The notes under the pieces are model-generated. The model saw only the letters and a program-made list of their open reading frames with translations, was not told where the DNA came from and did not search any database. The translations under genes were made by a program, and so were the position numbers. 16,581 nt of DNA from JACCQS01 sp050999295 (GTDB lineage: Bacteria; Actinomycetota; Actinomycetes; Mycobacteriales; Geodermatophilaceae), in contig JBPCPI010000181.1 in NCBI GenBank assembly GCA_050999295.1, forward strand, positions 1-16,581. Direction: 5' to 3'. Positions 1-8,022 of the stretch are shown one piece after another (positions within the stretch are counted from its first letter, which is position 1; every line of letters starts with the position of its first letter).

Positions 1-2265
1 GAGAACGTCCTCGTCGTGAATGCCACCTGTCGCTACACCAACACCGGCGAGGGACTGCACCGGTTCGTCGACCCGGTGGATGGCTCGGTCTACCTCTACA
101 CGCAGTTCGAGACCGCGGACGCCAAGCGGATGTACGCCTGCTTCGACCAGCCCGACCTCAAGGCCGAGTTCACCTTCCACGTCACTGCCCCGCAGGACTG
201 GGAGGTCGTGTCCAACTCGCTGGTCGATGCCACCGAGGACGGGCCCGGCGGTGCGCAGATCGTCCATTTCCGGACCACTCCACGGATCTCGCCCTACATC
301 ACCGCCCTGATCGCCGGGCCGTACTACAAGGTCACCGACGAGCACGACGGCATCCCGCTGGGGCTTTACTGCCGGACCTCACTGGCCGAGTTCCTGGATC
401 CCGACGAGTTGTTCGAAGTCACCAAGCAGGGCTTCGACTTCTATCACCGGGTCTTCGACTACCGGTACCCCTTCGACAAGTACGACCAGCTCTTCGTCCC
501 GGAGTTCAACGCCGGCGCCATGGAGAACGCCGGTGCCGTGACCATCCTCGAGGACTATGTGTTCCGCTCTCGTACGACTCAATCAGCGTACGAACGCCGC
601 GCTGAGACCGTCCTGCACGAGCTTGCGCACATGTGGTTCGGCGACCTGGTGACCATGCGCTGGTGGGACGATCTCTGGCTCAACGAGTCGTTCGCAACCT
701 ATGCCAGCGTCGTATGCCAGGCCGAGGCCACGAAGTACCGCACGGCCTGGACCACCTTCGCCAACATCGAGAAGACCTGGGCATACCGGCAGGATCAGCT
801 GCCCTCCACACACCCGGTCGCTGCCGACATCCCCGACGTGGAGGCCATGGAGGTCAACTTCGACGGGATCACCTATGCCAAGGGGGCCTCGGTCCTCAAG
901 CAGTTGGCTGCCTACGTCGGCCAGGGCCAGTTCTTCGACGCGATGAAGGTGTACTTCAAGCGGCACGAGTACGGGAACACGACCTTCGCTGATCTGCTCT
1001 CGGTGCTCTCCGAGGTGTCCGGTCGCGACCTGTCCGACTGGTCGGAGATGTGGTTGGCCACCAGCCAGGTCAACACGTTACGACCTGCCTACGAGCTGGA
1101 CGCCGAGGGCGACTACGCCTCCTTCGCCGTACTGCAGAGCGCAGTACCCGAGCACCCCGTCCTGCGCCGGCACCGGCTGGCGGTCGGCCTCTACACCGCC
1201 GGTCCGGAGGGCCTGGTCCGAACCCACCGCGCGGAGTTGGACATCGAGGGCGAGGCCACTGTGGTGGACGAGATCGTCGGTCTGCCGGCTGCAGATCTCG
1301 TGCTGGTCAATGACGATGATCTGACCTACGCCAAGCTGCGCCTGGACGACCGCTCGCTGGCCACCCTGTCGACCCAGATCGGCGAGCTCACCGATCCCCT
1401 GGCCCGGACCCTTTGCTGGTCAGCGGCCTGGGACATGACCCGCGACGCCGAGTGGGCAGGACGCGACTACGTCCGTCTCGTGCTGGCCGGAATCGATGCC
1501 GAGGACGAGATCAGCGTCGTACAGGCACTTCTGCGCCAGGTGCAGGCCGCGCTGAGCACGTTCGTCGACCCGGCCTGGGCTACGACGGGCTGGGCACAGC
1601 TGGCCGACAAGGCCTGGGCTGCTCTTGCGGCCGCGCCTGCCGGTAGTGACCGCCAGCTGGCCTGGTCGCGGACCTTCGCCATCGCTGCGCGTACCGACGA
1701 GCACGCTGAGCGCCTGCGGGCATTGCTGGACGGATCGCTGGTCGTCGAGGGCCTCACCGTGGACGCCGAGGCACGCTGGGCGCTGCTCAACGGTCTCGTC
1801 GCGATCGTGGCGGCCGGCGATGCCGAGATCGAGGCCGAATTGCACCGTGATCTGACCGCCACCGGTCGACGGCGGGCCGCCACAGCCAACGCCCTGCGGC
1901 CGACGCCCGAGGCGAAGGAGCGCGCGTGGTCGCTCGGGATGTCCGACGATGTTCCCAACGCGGTGCAGGAGGCCACCCTGCAGGGGTTCTGGCACCCGGC
2001 CCAGACCGAGGTCTGCCGCCCGTACGTGGACCGGTTCTTCGCCGAGGTCGGCGAGATCTGGGAGCGCAGGCCCGGCGAGATCGCCAAGAACGTTGCCGCC
2101 TACCTCTTTCCGGCGATCGTCGAACAATCCACTCTGGACGCGGCCGACGCCTGGCTCGCGGATGACTCGCATCCATCGGCGCTTCGACGGCTGATCACCG
2201 AGTCCCGTGACGGGATCGCGCGGGGGCTACGCTGCCGGGCCCGCGACGCGGAAGCCCAGGTCTGA
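1..2265 (+). CDS. pepN: Aminopeptidase N (M1 family zinc metallopeptidase), 5' end missing
   Basis: Reading frame 1 is open from the first base, so the true start lies upstream; the GTG at position 16 is only an internal codon. About 754 residues are present, against roughly 850-860 for actinobacterial PepN, so about 100 N-terminal residues are missing. Numbering from the window edge, the exopeptidase motif GAMEN is at residues 172-176. The zinc site HELAH is at 206-210, followed after 18 residues by the third ligand in NESFA (Glu229). The conserved Tyr292 in the ITYAKG motif would stabilise the transition state. The rest is the helical ERAP1-like C-terminal domain of actinobacterial PepN. 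The enzyme is cytosolic and removes N-terminal residues from peptides. It ends 14 nt before the convergent DUF5130-like gene. All active-site residues are intact. Confidence 0.96.
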   Translation, partial: ENVLVVNATCRYTNTGEGLHRFVDPVDGSVYLYTQFETADAKRMYACFDQPDLKAEFTFHVTAPQDWEVVSNSLVDATEDGPGGAQIVHFRTTPRISPYITALIAGPYYKVTDEHDGIPLGLYCRTSLAEFLDPDELFEVTKQGFDFYHRVFDYRYPFDKYDQLFVPEFNAGAMENAGAVTILEDYVFRSRTTQSAYERRAETVLHELAHMWFGDLVTMRWWDDLWLNESFATYASVVCQAEATKYRTAWTTFANIEKTWAYRQDQLPSTHPVAADIPDVEAMEVNFDGITYAKGASVLKQLAAYVGQGQFFDAMKVYFKRHEYGNTTFADLLSVLSEVSGRDLSDWSEMWLATSQVNTLRPAYELDAEGDYASFAVLQSAVPEHPVLRRHRLAVGLYTAGPEGLVRTHRAELDIEGEATVVDEIVGLPAADLVLVNDDDLTYAKLRLDDRSLATLSTQIGELTDPLARTLCWSAAWDMTRDAEWAGRDYVRLVLAGIDAEDEISVVQALLRQVQAALSTFVDPAWATTGWAQLADKAWAALAAAPAGSDRQLAWSRTFAIAARTDEHAERLRALLDGSLVVEGLTVDAEARWALLNGLVAIVAAGDAEIEAELHRDLTATGRRRAATANALRPTPEAKERAWSLGMSDDVPNAVQEATLQGFWHPAQTEVCRPYVDRFFAEVGEIWERRPGEIAKNVAAYLFPAIVEQSTLDAADAWLADDSHPSALRRLITESRDGIARGLRCRARDAEAQV

Positions 2266-2282
2266 TCGGCCGAGCCGGATCA
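2263..2282. terminator. Short hairpin spanning both convergent stop codons
   Basis: The 20 bases form a stem of TGATC/GATCA plus GGC/GCC with a single bulged G and a CGA loop. The stem base contains the TGA of pepN on + and the TGA of the DUF5130-like gene on -. There is no T-tract, so a classical intrinsic terminator is not shown. A bidirectional hairpin limiting read-through between the two convergent genes is an inference. Confidence 0.3.
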
Positions 2283-2684
2283 GCGGCGTGGGCGCGGGTG
2301 TCCGGCCTGGTCGGAGAGCATGCGTAGCCCGTTCACGATGCCGCCCACGAGGTCACCGGACCCGAATGCGGCGGTCATCGACAGTGCGGCCAGAGCGCAG
2401 GAGCGATCCGGCAGCCGCTTGACCGAGTCACGTCCGGTGACGATCTCCAGAACCCGTTGACCGGGGTCCACTGCCACCAGCACTCCGTTGGCGGCCTTGG
2501 CACCCATCTGCGGATGCAGAGCCTCGGCCGTGGCACGGGAATCGCCCGCCAGCCGCCCGACGTACAGGCTGAAGTTGATGCCGGTCTCCCGGCAGGCCAT
2601 CGTCAAGGCCTCGTCGATGCGTTCGAGCTGCTTGAGGGTGAACGGTGCAGAACGGAGGCCGGTGTGCGCTTCGCTCGTGGTCAT
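2280..2684 (-). CDS. DUF5130-like (TPM-domain-like) protein
   Basis: 134 residues from an ATG at 2684; the frame stays open further upstream, but that extension would overlap the neighbouring small membrane protein gene, so I chose this start. The protein carries a FTLKQLERIDEALTMAC segment, then an SLYVGRL strand, a VLVAVDPGQRVLEIVTG segment, and a GSGDLVGGIVNGLRML C-terminal motif. This resembles the actinobacterial DUF5130 family, which has a TPM-like fold and no established biochemical role. No signal peptide or clear TM helix is seen. It follows the CtaJ-like gene by 7 nt and is surely cotranscribed with it. By remembered gene order it corresponds to Rv2468c, next to pepN. A link to cytochrome oxidase is suggested only by the neighbour. 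Function otherwise unknown. Confidence 0.8.
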   Translation of the reverse strand: MTTSEAHTGLRSAPFTLKQLERIDEALTMACRETGINFSLYVGRLAGDSRATAEALHPQMGAKAANGVLVAVDPGQRVLEIVTGRDSVKRLPDRSCALAALSMTAAFGSGDLVGGIVNGLRMLSDQAGHPRPRR

Positions 2685-2691
2685 TCTCGGC

Positions 2692-2988
2692 TCACCAGGT
2701 ACCCCGGGCGCCGCCGGCTGCGGTAGGGACGGACGCGGAGGGTTGCTCGGTCGTCGGTTGTGGTTGACCGGAAGTGAGTTCGGGACTGCGCGGCTGCGGA
2801 TCTTCGTGGGCCAGATCCGGTACGGCGAGCGGGTGCGGGGCGTACCACACCGGTTCGTAGGGCCAGTCCCGGCCCGGGCGATACCGCGGTCCACGGTCAG
2901 TCCCGCGACCCCAGATCAGCGCTGCCATGACCCCGACCACGGCCCCCGGTACGACGACGAACACGAGGATCGTTTCCACCACACTCAC
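2692..2988 (-). CDS. ctaJ: Small single-TM protein resembling aa3 cytochrome oxidase subunit CtaJ
   Basis: 98 residues from a GTG. Residues about 4-26 form one hydrophobic helix (VETILVFVVVPGAVVGVMAA), followed by a basic RGPRYRPG stretch and a DWPYEPVWYAP motif. The tail is Pro/Ser/Thr-rich and probably disordered. This layout (N-terminal helix, then RPG..W.YEPVWW-type motif) matches the small actinobacterial proteins annotated as CtaJ. CtaJ was found as an extra subunit of the mycobacterial cytochrome bcc-aa3 supercomplex. Topology would put the N terminus outside and the motif on the cytoplasmic face, which is inferred from the positive-inside rule. It leads a two-gene unit with the DUF5130-like gene. 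The assignment rests on motif memory and neighbourhood, so the symbol is tentative. Confidence 0.6.
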   Translation of the reverse strand: MSVVETILVFVVVPGAVVGVMAALIWGRGTDRGPRYRPGRDWPYEPVWYAPHPLAVPDLAHEDPQPRSPELTSGQPQPTTEQPSASVPTAAGGARGTW

Positions 2989-3000
2989 ACAGACAACTTA
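2988..3000 (-). promoter_or_regulatory. Putative leaderless promoter of the ctaJ-like gene
   Basis: On the - strand a TAAGTT (TANNNT -10 form, at 3000-2995) is followed by exactly 6 nt and then the GTG start at 2988. No Shine-Dalgarno sequence precedes the GTG. The spacing is what is expected if transcription begins at the start codon, a common arrangement in actinobacteria. No convincing -35 is visible. Confidence 0.5.
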
Positions 3001-3034
3001 GCGAATCCCCGCCCCCATCCGATTCAGCCGGGGG

Positions 3035-4474
3035 TCACCAAACCGGCGGGGTTCTCGCGGCCCACGGCTGGGCCTGCTCGAGCTGTGCGGACAGGGCGAT
3101 CAGGGTGGCTTCGTCGCTCGGCCTACCGACCAGCATCGTGCCGATGGGCAGGCCGGCATCGGTCCAGTACAGCGGGATGCTGACTGCCGGTTGGCCGGTC
3201 ACGTTGTAGACCGCGGTGTACGCGGCGTAGCGCTTCTGTCGTTCGAAGTCCGGTGCGCCCGGGCCGTCCTGGCCGAACCAACCGATTGGGCGAGCAGGCA
3301 TCGTGCAGACCGGTGCGAGCAGGACGTCGTAGCCAGCTGTCTGCTCGACCCAACCGCGGCCGAACAGGCGAAGCGCGTAGAGGGCATCCATCGCCTGCTT
3401 GGCGCTCAGGGACAGGCCGCGATCGCGCAGGTAGGCGGTCAGCGGCTGGAGTTGGGCCGCCTGGCTCTCGGTGATCGGCAGGGTAGTACCCGACAGCGAC
3501 CAAACGGTCTCGAAATTCGCGACCACCTTGGTCGTCAGCGGAGGCATCGATAGGTCCTCGACCTCGTGACCCAGGTATTCCAAGACTGCCGAAGCCTCCA
3601 GCCAGGCCTTCTCCACCTCCGGATCGACCTCTGCCCCAGGCATTCCGGACTCCAGGTAGCGCCCGATCCGCAACCGGCCCAGGTCCCGGTCGGCGTAGGA
3701 CAGGAACGTCTCCCCGTCCGGCAGCGGCGGAGCCCAGTACGGATCGCCCGGTGCCATTCCGGCCATCACGTCCAACATCGCCGCGGCGTCGCGAACCGTG
3801 CGCGCCAGTGGCCCGTGCACCGAGAGGCCGGTCGTGTCGGCGCCCAGCGGTCCGCTGCTGATCCTGCCCCGGCTGGTCTTGATGCCGAAGATCCCGCAGC
3901 AGTTGGCCGGTATGCGGATCGAGCCACCTCCGTCCGAGCCCAGCGCGATCGGCACGAGCCCGGCCGCAACTGCCGTGGCCGATCCCCCGCTGGAACCGCC
4001 GGAGAGCAATTCGGTGTCCCACGGATTGCGGGCCGGGCCGGCGAAAGCAGGTTCGGTGTAGCAGGGGAATCCGAACTCCGGCGTTGCGGTCTTGCCCAGG
4101 CTGATCGTGCCCGCGGCACGCAGCCGCTCGACCACGACGTCGCTGACATCGGGGACGAAGTCGCGCATCGTCGCCGAGCCGAACGAGGTCGGTACGCCCG
4201 CGATGAGATTCAGGTCCTTGATGGCGGTCGGTACGCCGTGCAGCGCACTGAGCTCCTCGCCGGCCAGGACGGCCCGCTCGGCATCCGCGGCCTGCTCCAT
4301 CGCCTGATCAATGGTGAGGGAGAAGAATGCGCCGAGTCCGGCATACGGGTCGTCCGGCCGGTCGGCGGCGGTGATTCGGGCGAGATAGTGCTCGACCAAC
4401 TCGACCGGACTCAGTGCCCGTTCGCGGATCGCCGCAGCCTGGTCCAGAGCGCTGAGCTCGTGGGGTTGGGTCAC
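3035..4474 (-). CDS. Amidase (amidase signature family)
   Basis: 479 residues from a GTG, a typical full length. The amidase signature Ser-cisSer-Lys triad is complete: Lys86 in TAIKDL, the cis-Ser161 in SGGSSGGSA and the nucleophile Ser185 in DGGGSIRIPA. The 24-residue spacing between the two serines is that of GatA and FAAH. These enzymes hydrolyse amide bonds of small carboxamides, aryl or acyl amides, or short peptides; the substrate cannot be predicted. It is not likely to be GatA, since no gatC or gatB lies nearby. No signal peptide is seen, so it should be cytosolic. It lies 46 nt upstream of the ctaJ-like gene and 64 nt downstream of the HNH gene, all on -. It does not belong to the remembered M. 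tuberculosis gene order and may be a local insertion. Confidence 0.92.
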   Translation of the reverse strand: MTQPHELSALDQAAAIRERALSPVELVEHYLARITAADRPDDPYAGLGAFFSLTIDQAMEQAADAERAVLAGEELSALHGVPTAIKDLNLIAGVPTSFGSATMRDFVPDVSDVVVERLRAAGTISLGKTATPEFGFPCYTEPAFAGPARNPWDTELLSGGSSGGSATAVAAGLVPIALGSDGGGSIRIPANCCGIFGIKTSRGRISSGPLGADTTGLSVHGPLARTVRDAAAMLDVMAGMAPGDPYWAPPLPDGETFLSYADRDLGRLRIGRYLESGMPGAEVDPEVEKAWLEASAVLEYLGHEVEDLSMPPLTTKVVANFETVWSLSGTTLPITESQAAQLQPLTAYLRDRGLSLSAKQAMDALYALRLFGRGWVEQTAGYDVLLAPVCTMPARPIGWFGQDGPGAPDFERQKRYAAYTAVYNVTGQPAVSIPLYWTDAGLPIGTMLVGRPSDEATLIALSAQLEQAQPWAARTPPVW

Positions 4475-4486
4475 AACCGCACGCTA
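4474..4486 (-). promoter_or_regulatory. Putative leaderless promoter of the amidase gene
   Basis: On the - strand TAGCGT (4486-4481) fits the TANNNT -10 form. It is followed by 6 nt and then the GTG start at 4474, with no Shine-Dalgarno sequence. The geometry is identical to that before the ctaJ-like gene and vapB. No clear -35 is seen. Confidence 0.45.
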
Positions 4487-4538
4487 CGTCGATCCAGGGG
4501 CGGCAGCGCATCTGGGGTCTGCGCAGGAAACGGAGCGG

Positions 4539-5057
4539 TCAGGCGCTGACCGCCTCCGCGGGCTCCAGCCATTCCTGCCAGGTCGCGTCGGTGATGCCCC
4601 GGCTCAACAGGTGCCAGGACGCGCCGCGCGGAGCCTGCGGGATGCTCCGCAGGCGCCAACCCAATTCGGCCAGGGTTCGATCGGCCTTCGCGTGGTTGCA
4701 GCGCCGGCATGCGGCCACGACGTTGTCCCACGTGTGGGTTCCCCCACGACTGCGGGGCACGACGTGATCGATACTGGTCGCTGTAATTCCACAGTAGACA
4801 CACATGCCCGAATCGCGGGCGAAGACCGCCCGGCGGGAGAGCGGGGTACGGCCGAGGTAGGGCACCCGGATGTACCTCGTCAGACGGATGACCGCAGGGA
4901 TCGGAACCGAGAGCATGGCACTGTGCATCGCTGCCCCACTGTCGTGGACGCTCTCGGCCTTGGCGGACAGGACGAGCACGACCGCCCGACGTGAAGACAC
5001 GACGCACAGCGGTTCGTACGTCGCGTTCAGCAACAAGGTCACCGAGCCTCGCGCCAT
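4539..5057 (-). CDS. HNH endonuclease family protein
   Basis: 172 residues. A 75-residue N-terminal region precedes the HNH/beta-beta-alpha-metal module. The module has structural CxxC pairs at Cys86/Cys89 and Cys117/Cys120, the catalytic DH at 97-98 (IDHVVPRSRGG), Asn112 (WDNVV) and a final NHAK. All metal-binding positions are intact. The ATG is fixed by a strong ribosome binding site, GGAGGTGA, six bases upstream. By remembered gene order it corresponds to Rv2469c, a conserved actinobacterial HNH protein without an assigned role. No methylase or restriction partner is nearby, so it is probably not part of a restriction system. It is more likely a housekeeping nuclease for DNA repair or a structured substrate; that role is inferred. 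Confidence 0.9.
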   Translation of the reverse strand: MARGSVTLLLNATYEPLCVVSSRRAVVLVLSAKAESVHDSGAAMHSAMLSVPIPAVIRLTRYIRVPYLGRTPLSRRAVFARDSGMCVYCGITATSIDHVVPRSRGGTHTWDNVVAACRRCNHAKADRTLAELGWRLRSIPQAPRGASWHLLSRGITDATWQEWLEPAEAVSA

Positions 5058-5279
5058 GCCTCACCTCCGCAGGCGCCCGGTGCGATTCCCGCCGGCTGCG
5101 AGCCCGGACTGGGCGACCATGTCGCCATATCATGCCCCGCCGCTTCGGCGATTACCTCACCAGATCCCCAGATCGGCCGGGTCGGGACTCCGTTGCGGCC
5201 AGGGAGGGGACGAGCGGCCGGGCGCAAGCCGGGTCGCACCCTGGCCGGGGTAAGGCTGGACTGGCACCCTGTTCGAGTG
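5058..5279. promoter_or_regulatory. Divergent intergenic region between the HNH gene and the MscS gene
   Basis: 222 bp that must hold both promoters. It contains the HNH ribosome binding site (GGAGGTGA on -, around 5063-5070), a dyad GGCGAC-CAT-GTCGCC at 5112-5126 that could be an operator, and a TAAGGC at 5251 some 24 nt before the preferred MscS start. Neither promoter is clear. Open frames crossing this stretch are shadows and lack family resemblance. Confidence 0.4.
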
Positions 5280-6242
5280 ATGAATCGGCTCCTGACGACG
5301 AGCTCCCCGAACGCGGTGCCTGCGTGGGTGTCTGAGCGCACCGAAGCGATCGGCGTGACCTCGGCGAAGATTCTGGTGATCATTCTGGTCGCCCTATTGA
5401 CCCGCTTCCTGCTGCACCGTGCGATCAGAAGGCTCACCCAACGTACGGCCAGCGGCGATACACCGGTCATTCTCCGGCCACTGAGCGCTCGGGCCCGCAA
5501 GAGCCTGCAGGAGTCGGTGATCCCGAGCGAGCGGCGGACCCAGCGAGCCGAGGCGATCGGTTCGGTCCTGCGCAGTTCGGTCTCGATCATCATCATGGCG
5601 ATCACCCTGATGCTGATCCTCGGTGAACTGGGCATCAACCTCACGCCGATCGTGGCCAGCGCCGGCGTTGTCGGCGTAGCCCTCGGGTTCGGCGCCCAGA
5701 ACCTCGTCAAGGACTTCCTGTCCGGCATCGGCCTCATTCTCGAGGACCAGTACGGCGTTGGCGATGTCGTCGACCTGGGTGAGGCCAGCGGCACGATCGA
5801 GGGAGTGGGGCTGCGCACGACTCGACTGCGGGACAACACCGGAGTGGTCTGGTACGTACGCAACGGCGAGATCATCCGGGTCGGAAACAGGAGTCAGGGC
5901 TACGCGCAGGTCGTCCTCGATGTCCCGGTGGCGCACGAGACTGATCTGGACCTCGCCCGGCAGGCGATGCAGGAGGTCGGCGACGCCCTGGTGGCGGACG
6001 AGAACTGGGCGGACAAGGTGCTGGGAGAGGCCGAGTCGCTGGGCGTCGAACAGATCACAGCGAGCGCGATTGTGCTGCGCCTGCAGGTACGCACCACCAC
6101 CGGGGACCAGTGGCGGATAGCCCGCGAACTGCGGCTGCGGATCGCGCAGCGATTCGCCGAACTGGATATAGCTAGCCCGCTGCCGATGATGGGCCTGGGA
6201 CCCGGCGAGACCGGCCAATCCGCTCCTGGGGACAAGCCGTAA
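5280..6242 (+). CDS. Small-conductance mechanosensitive channel (MscS family)
   Basis: 320 residues from the ATG at 5280. A GTG one codon upstream and a TTG at 5193 are also in frame; the TTG would add an arginine/glycine-rich stretch not typical of the family, so I prefer the ATG. No strong Shine-Dalgarno sequence distinguishes them. Hydrophobic helices lie around KILVIILVALLTRFLL and SIIIMAITLMLILGEL. These are followed by the pore-lining helix with a Gly/Ala pattern (ASAGVVGVALGFGAQNLVKD), then the beta domain (DQYGVGDVVDLGEASGTIEGVGLRTT split over two strands) and a mixed C-terminal domain. This is the MscS core. The channel opens under membrane tension to release solutes during hypo-osmotic shock. 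It heads the + strand run and is 54 nt from the MFS gene. Confidence 0.93.
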   Translation: MNRLLTTSSPNAVPAWVSERTEAIGVTSAKILVIILVALLTRFLLHRAIRRLTQRTASGDTPVILRPLSARARKSLQESVIPSERRTQRAEAIGSVLRSSVSIIIMAITLMLILGELGINLTPIVASAGVVGVALGFGAQNLVKDFLSGIGLILEDQYGVGDVVDLGEASGTIEGVGLRTTRLRDNTGVVWYVRNGEIIRVGNRSQGYAQVVLDVPVAHETDLDLARQAMQEVGDALVADENWADKVLGEAESLGVEQITASAIVLRLQVRTTTGDQWRIARELRLRIAQRFAELDIASPLPMMGLGPGETGQSAPGDKP

Positions 6243-6296
6243 CGGTCGTGCACAGATTCCGCGGGCGATGCGGGCGGGCCGCGCCAGTGCGGCAGG

Positions 6297-7619
6297 ATGA
6301 TTACCGTGACACGGCGAGACTCGCCAGGGGGTCTACGTCCGGCGACCTATAGCGAGGTCTTCGGCGTCCGCGAGTTCCGTTTCTTGTTTCTGGCTCACCT
6401 GCTCTCTCTCGTCGGCGACGAACTCGCCCGAGTTGCGCTCACCATCCTGGTCTTCGACGCGACCGACTCCCCGTTCCTGGCTGCCGCGACCTTCGGGATC
6501 AGCTACGCGCCCTGGCTCCTCGGCGGGCCGTTCCTCTCGGCATTCGCCGATCGGCTGCGGCGGCGAACGGTCTTAGTCGGCACTGACCTCATACGGGGAC
6601 TGGTGGTGGCCTGCCTGGTGATTCCCGGTCTGCCACTAGGGCTGATGCTGGGAATGCTGTTCGCAGCGTCCCTGCTGGCACCGCCTTTCGAGTCGGCCCG
6701 CTCGGCGCTGATGCCGGACGTCCTCGAGGGCGACCGGTACGCCGTCGGTATCTCGGTCACCAACATCAGCACTCAGGTCGCACAGGTACTCGGGTTCGTC
6801 GGCGGTGGCGTCCTGGTCCTGCTCATCTCACCGCGCGGTGCTTTGCTGGTCGATGCCGCAACTTTCCTGATCGCGGCCGCCCTCGTCCGGTGGGGTGTCC
6901 GCGACCGACCACCTGCCGGCCAGAGTGATGCGCCAGCCTCGTTGTGGCGGGAGACCACCGACGGACTGAGGATCCTGACCGGCAACGGCATGCTGATGCG
7001 CATCGTCGGCCTGCTGTGGATCGGACAGCTGTTCGTGACCGCCCCGGAGGGGATCGCCGCACCTTTCGTGGCGGATTTCGGGTACGGAGCGGTCGGGGTC
7101 GGGCTCTTCCTAGCCGCCAATCCGGTCGGCCTCATCATCGGGGGGGTCGTCATCGGCCGCCTCTGCCCACCGGATCTGCGGGAGAGACTGACCTATCCGC
7201 TGGCCGTTTTCTCCGTACTGCCGCTCATCGTGGCCGGGTTGATCGACAACTTCGTCCTGGTTCTCGGCTTGTTCATCCTGTCCGGGTTTGGCGCCAGTTA
7301 TATCATTCCGCTCAACGTGTCCTTCGTGCGTGCCGTTCCTCCGGCATTCCGAGGACGGGCATTCGGCGTTGCGGTCAGTGGGCTCTACGCCTGTCAGGGG
7401 ATCTCCATCGTGGCGGCCGGTGCCGCGGCGGAACGGGTTTCTCCCGGCGTTGTGGTAACCGGGTCGGGTCTGCTCGGGCTCGTCGCGCTCCTACTTCTCG
7501 GAATCACCCGGTTTCCCGGCCGCAGCCGGCGGGTGCAGACCCGGTCCGGAGACCGGAGCACTCCCGCGAGTACGGCCCCGCTGGCACCCGAATCTGAACA
7601 GTCAGGCACCATCGAGTAG
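6297..7619 (+). CDS. MFS transporter (MFS_3/DHA3-like exporter type)
   Basis: 440 residues, with about 12 hydrophobic segments and a cytoplasmic break near the middle (WGVRDRPPAGQSD). The loop after the second helix has ADRLRRR, the motif-A region of the major facilitator superfamily. SEVFGVREFRFLFLAHLLS at the N terminus and the AAPPFESARSALMPD-like segment resemble EntS/MefA-type drug or siderophore exporters; the substrate is unknown. The C-terminal tail is polar. The ATG at 6297 gives the longest frame, but an AGGA lies right on it. A GTG at 6306 sits 8 nt after that AGGA and may be the real start. The stop codon TAG is directly followed by the ATG of glbO, so the two are translationally coupled. 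Confidence 0.88.
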   Translation: MITVTRRDSPGGLRPATYSEVFGVREFRFLFLAHLLSLVGDELARVALTILVFDATDSPFLAAATFGISYAPWLLGGPFLSAFADRLRRRTVLVGTDLIRGLVVACLVIPGLPLGLMLGMLFAASLLAPPFESARSALMPDVLEGDRYAVGISVTNISTQVAQVLGFVGGGVLVLLISPRGALLVDAATFLIAAALVRWGVRDRPPAGQSDAPASLWRETTDGLRILTGNGMLMRIVGLLWIGQLFVTAPEGIAAPFVADFGYGAVGVGLFLAANPVGLIIGGVVIGRLCPPDLRERLTYPLAVFSVLPLIVAGLIDNFVLVLGLFILSGFGASYIIPLNVSFVRAVPPAFRGRAFGVAVSGLYACQGISIVAAGAAAERVSPGVVVTGSGLLGLVALLLLGITRFPGRSRRVQTRSGDRSTPASTAPLAPESEQSGTIE

Positions 7620-8021
7620 ATGCCAGCCTCCAATCGGCGCGCTCGAACCGTCTACGACGAGGTCGGCGGCCACGACACCTTCCAGCGACTCGTCGCGCAC
7701 TTCTATGCCGGAGTCGCTCTCGATCCGATCCTGCGTCCGATCTATCCGGAGGAGGACCTCGGGCCCGCCGAGGAGCGCCTCCGGATGTTCCTCGAGCAGT
7801 ACTGGGGCGGGCCGAGCACCTACTCCGAGCAGCGCGGTCACCCTCGACTGCGGATGCGCCATGCACCGTTCACCGTCGGAGAGGTGGAGCGGGATGCCTG
7901 GCTGGCTCGGATGCGGGCCGCGATGGACGATGTGGCATTGACTCCCGAGCAGGACGAGACGCTGTGGAACTACTTCACGATGGCCGCGCAGAGCATGATC
8001 AACCAGTTCCAGGCGCCCTAG
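7620..8021 (+). CDS. glbO: Group II truncated haemoglobin (trHbO)
   Basis: 133 residues, the usual length. The key haem-pocket residues fall at the same spacing as in M. tuberculosis GlbO shifted by six: TyrB10 = Tyr29 (HFYAG), TyrCD1 = Tyr42 (PIYPEEDL), proximal HisF8 = His81 (MRHAPF) and TrpG8 = Trp94. TrpG8 and TyrCD1 define group II proteins, which bind O2 tightly and are linked to peroxide or NO chemistry and to respiration at the membrane. The ATG begins on the base after the MFS stop, and the next gene starts one base after this stop. This gives a tightly coupled MFS-glbO-alpha-glucosidase run. The glbO-aglA adjacency is that of M. tuberculosis Rv2470-Rv2471. Confidence 0.96.
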   Translation: MPASNRRARTVYDEVGGHDTFQRLVAHFYAGVALDPILRPIYPEEDLGPAEERLRMFLEQYWGGPSTYSEQRGHPRLRMRHAPFTVGEVERDAWLARMRAAMDDVALTPEQDETLWNYFTMAAQSMINQFQAP

Positions 8022-8022
8022 G

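Noticed and set aside
2685..2894. Longer start for the DUF5130-like protein
   Set aside because: Overlaps the CtaJ-like gene on the same strand, and the extra residues are Arg/Pro-rich with no family resemblance.
3566..4549. 327-codon + strand frame opposite the amidase
   Set aside because: Shadow; the composition (Arg/Gly-rich, no domain) is that of a reverse-complement frame and the amidase triad is intact on -.
4539..5057. Restriction-modification or anti-phage system based on the HNH protein
   Set aside because: No methylase, specificity subunit, helicase or other defence gene nearby; the gene is part of a conserved core block.
5193..5279. TTG start for the MscS gene
   Set aside because: Would add an Arg/Gly-rich segment before the first helix, atypical of the family; kept only as an alternative.
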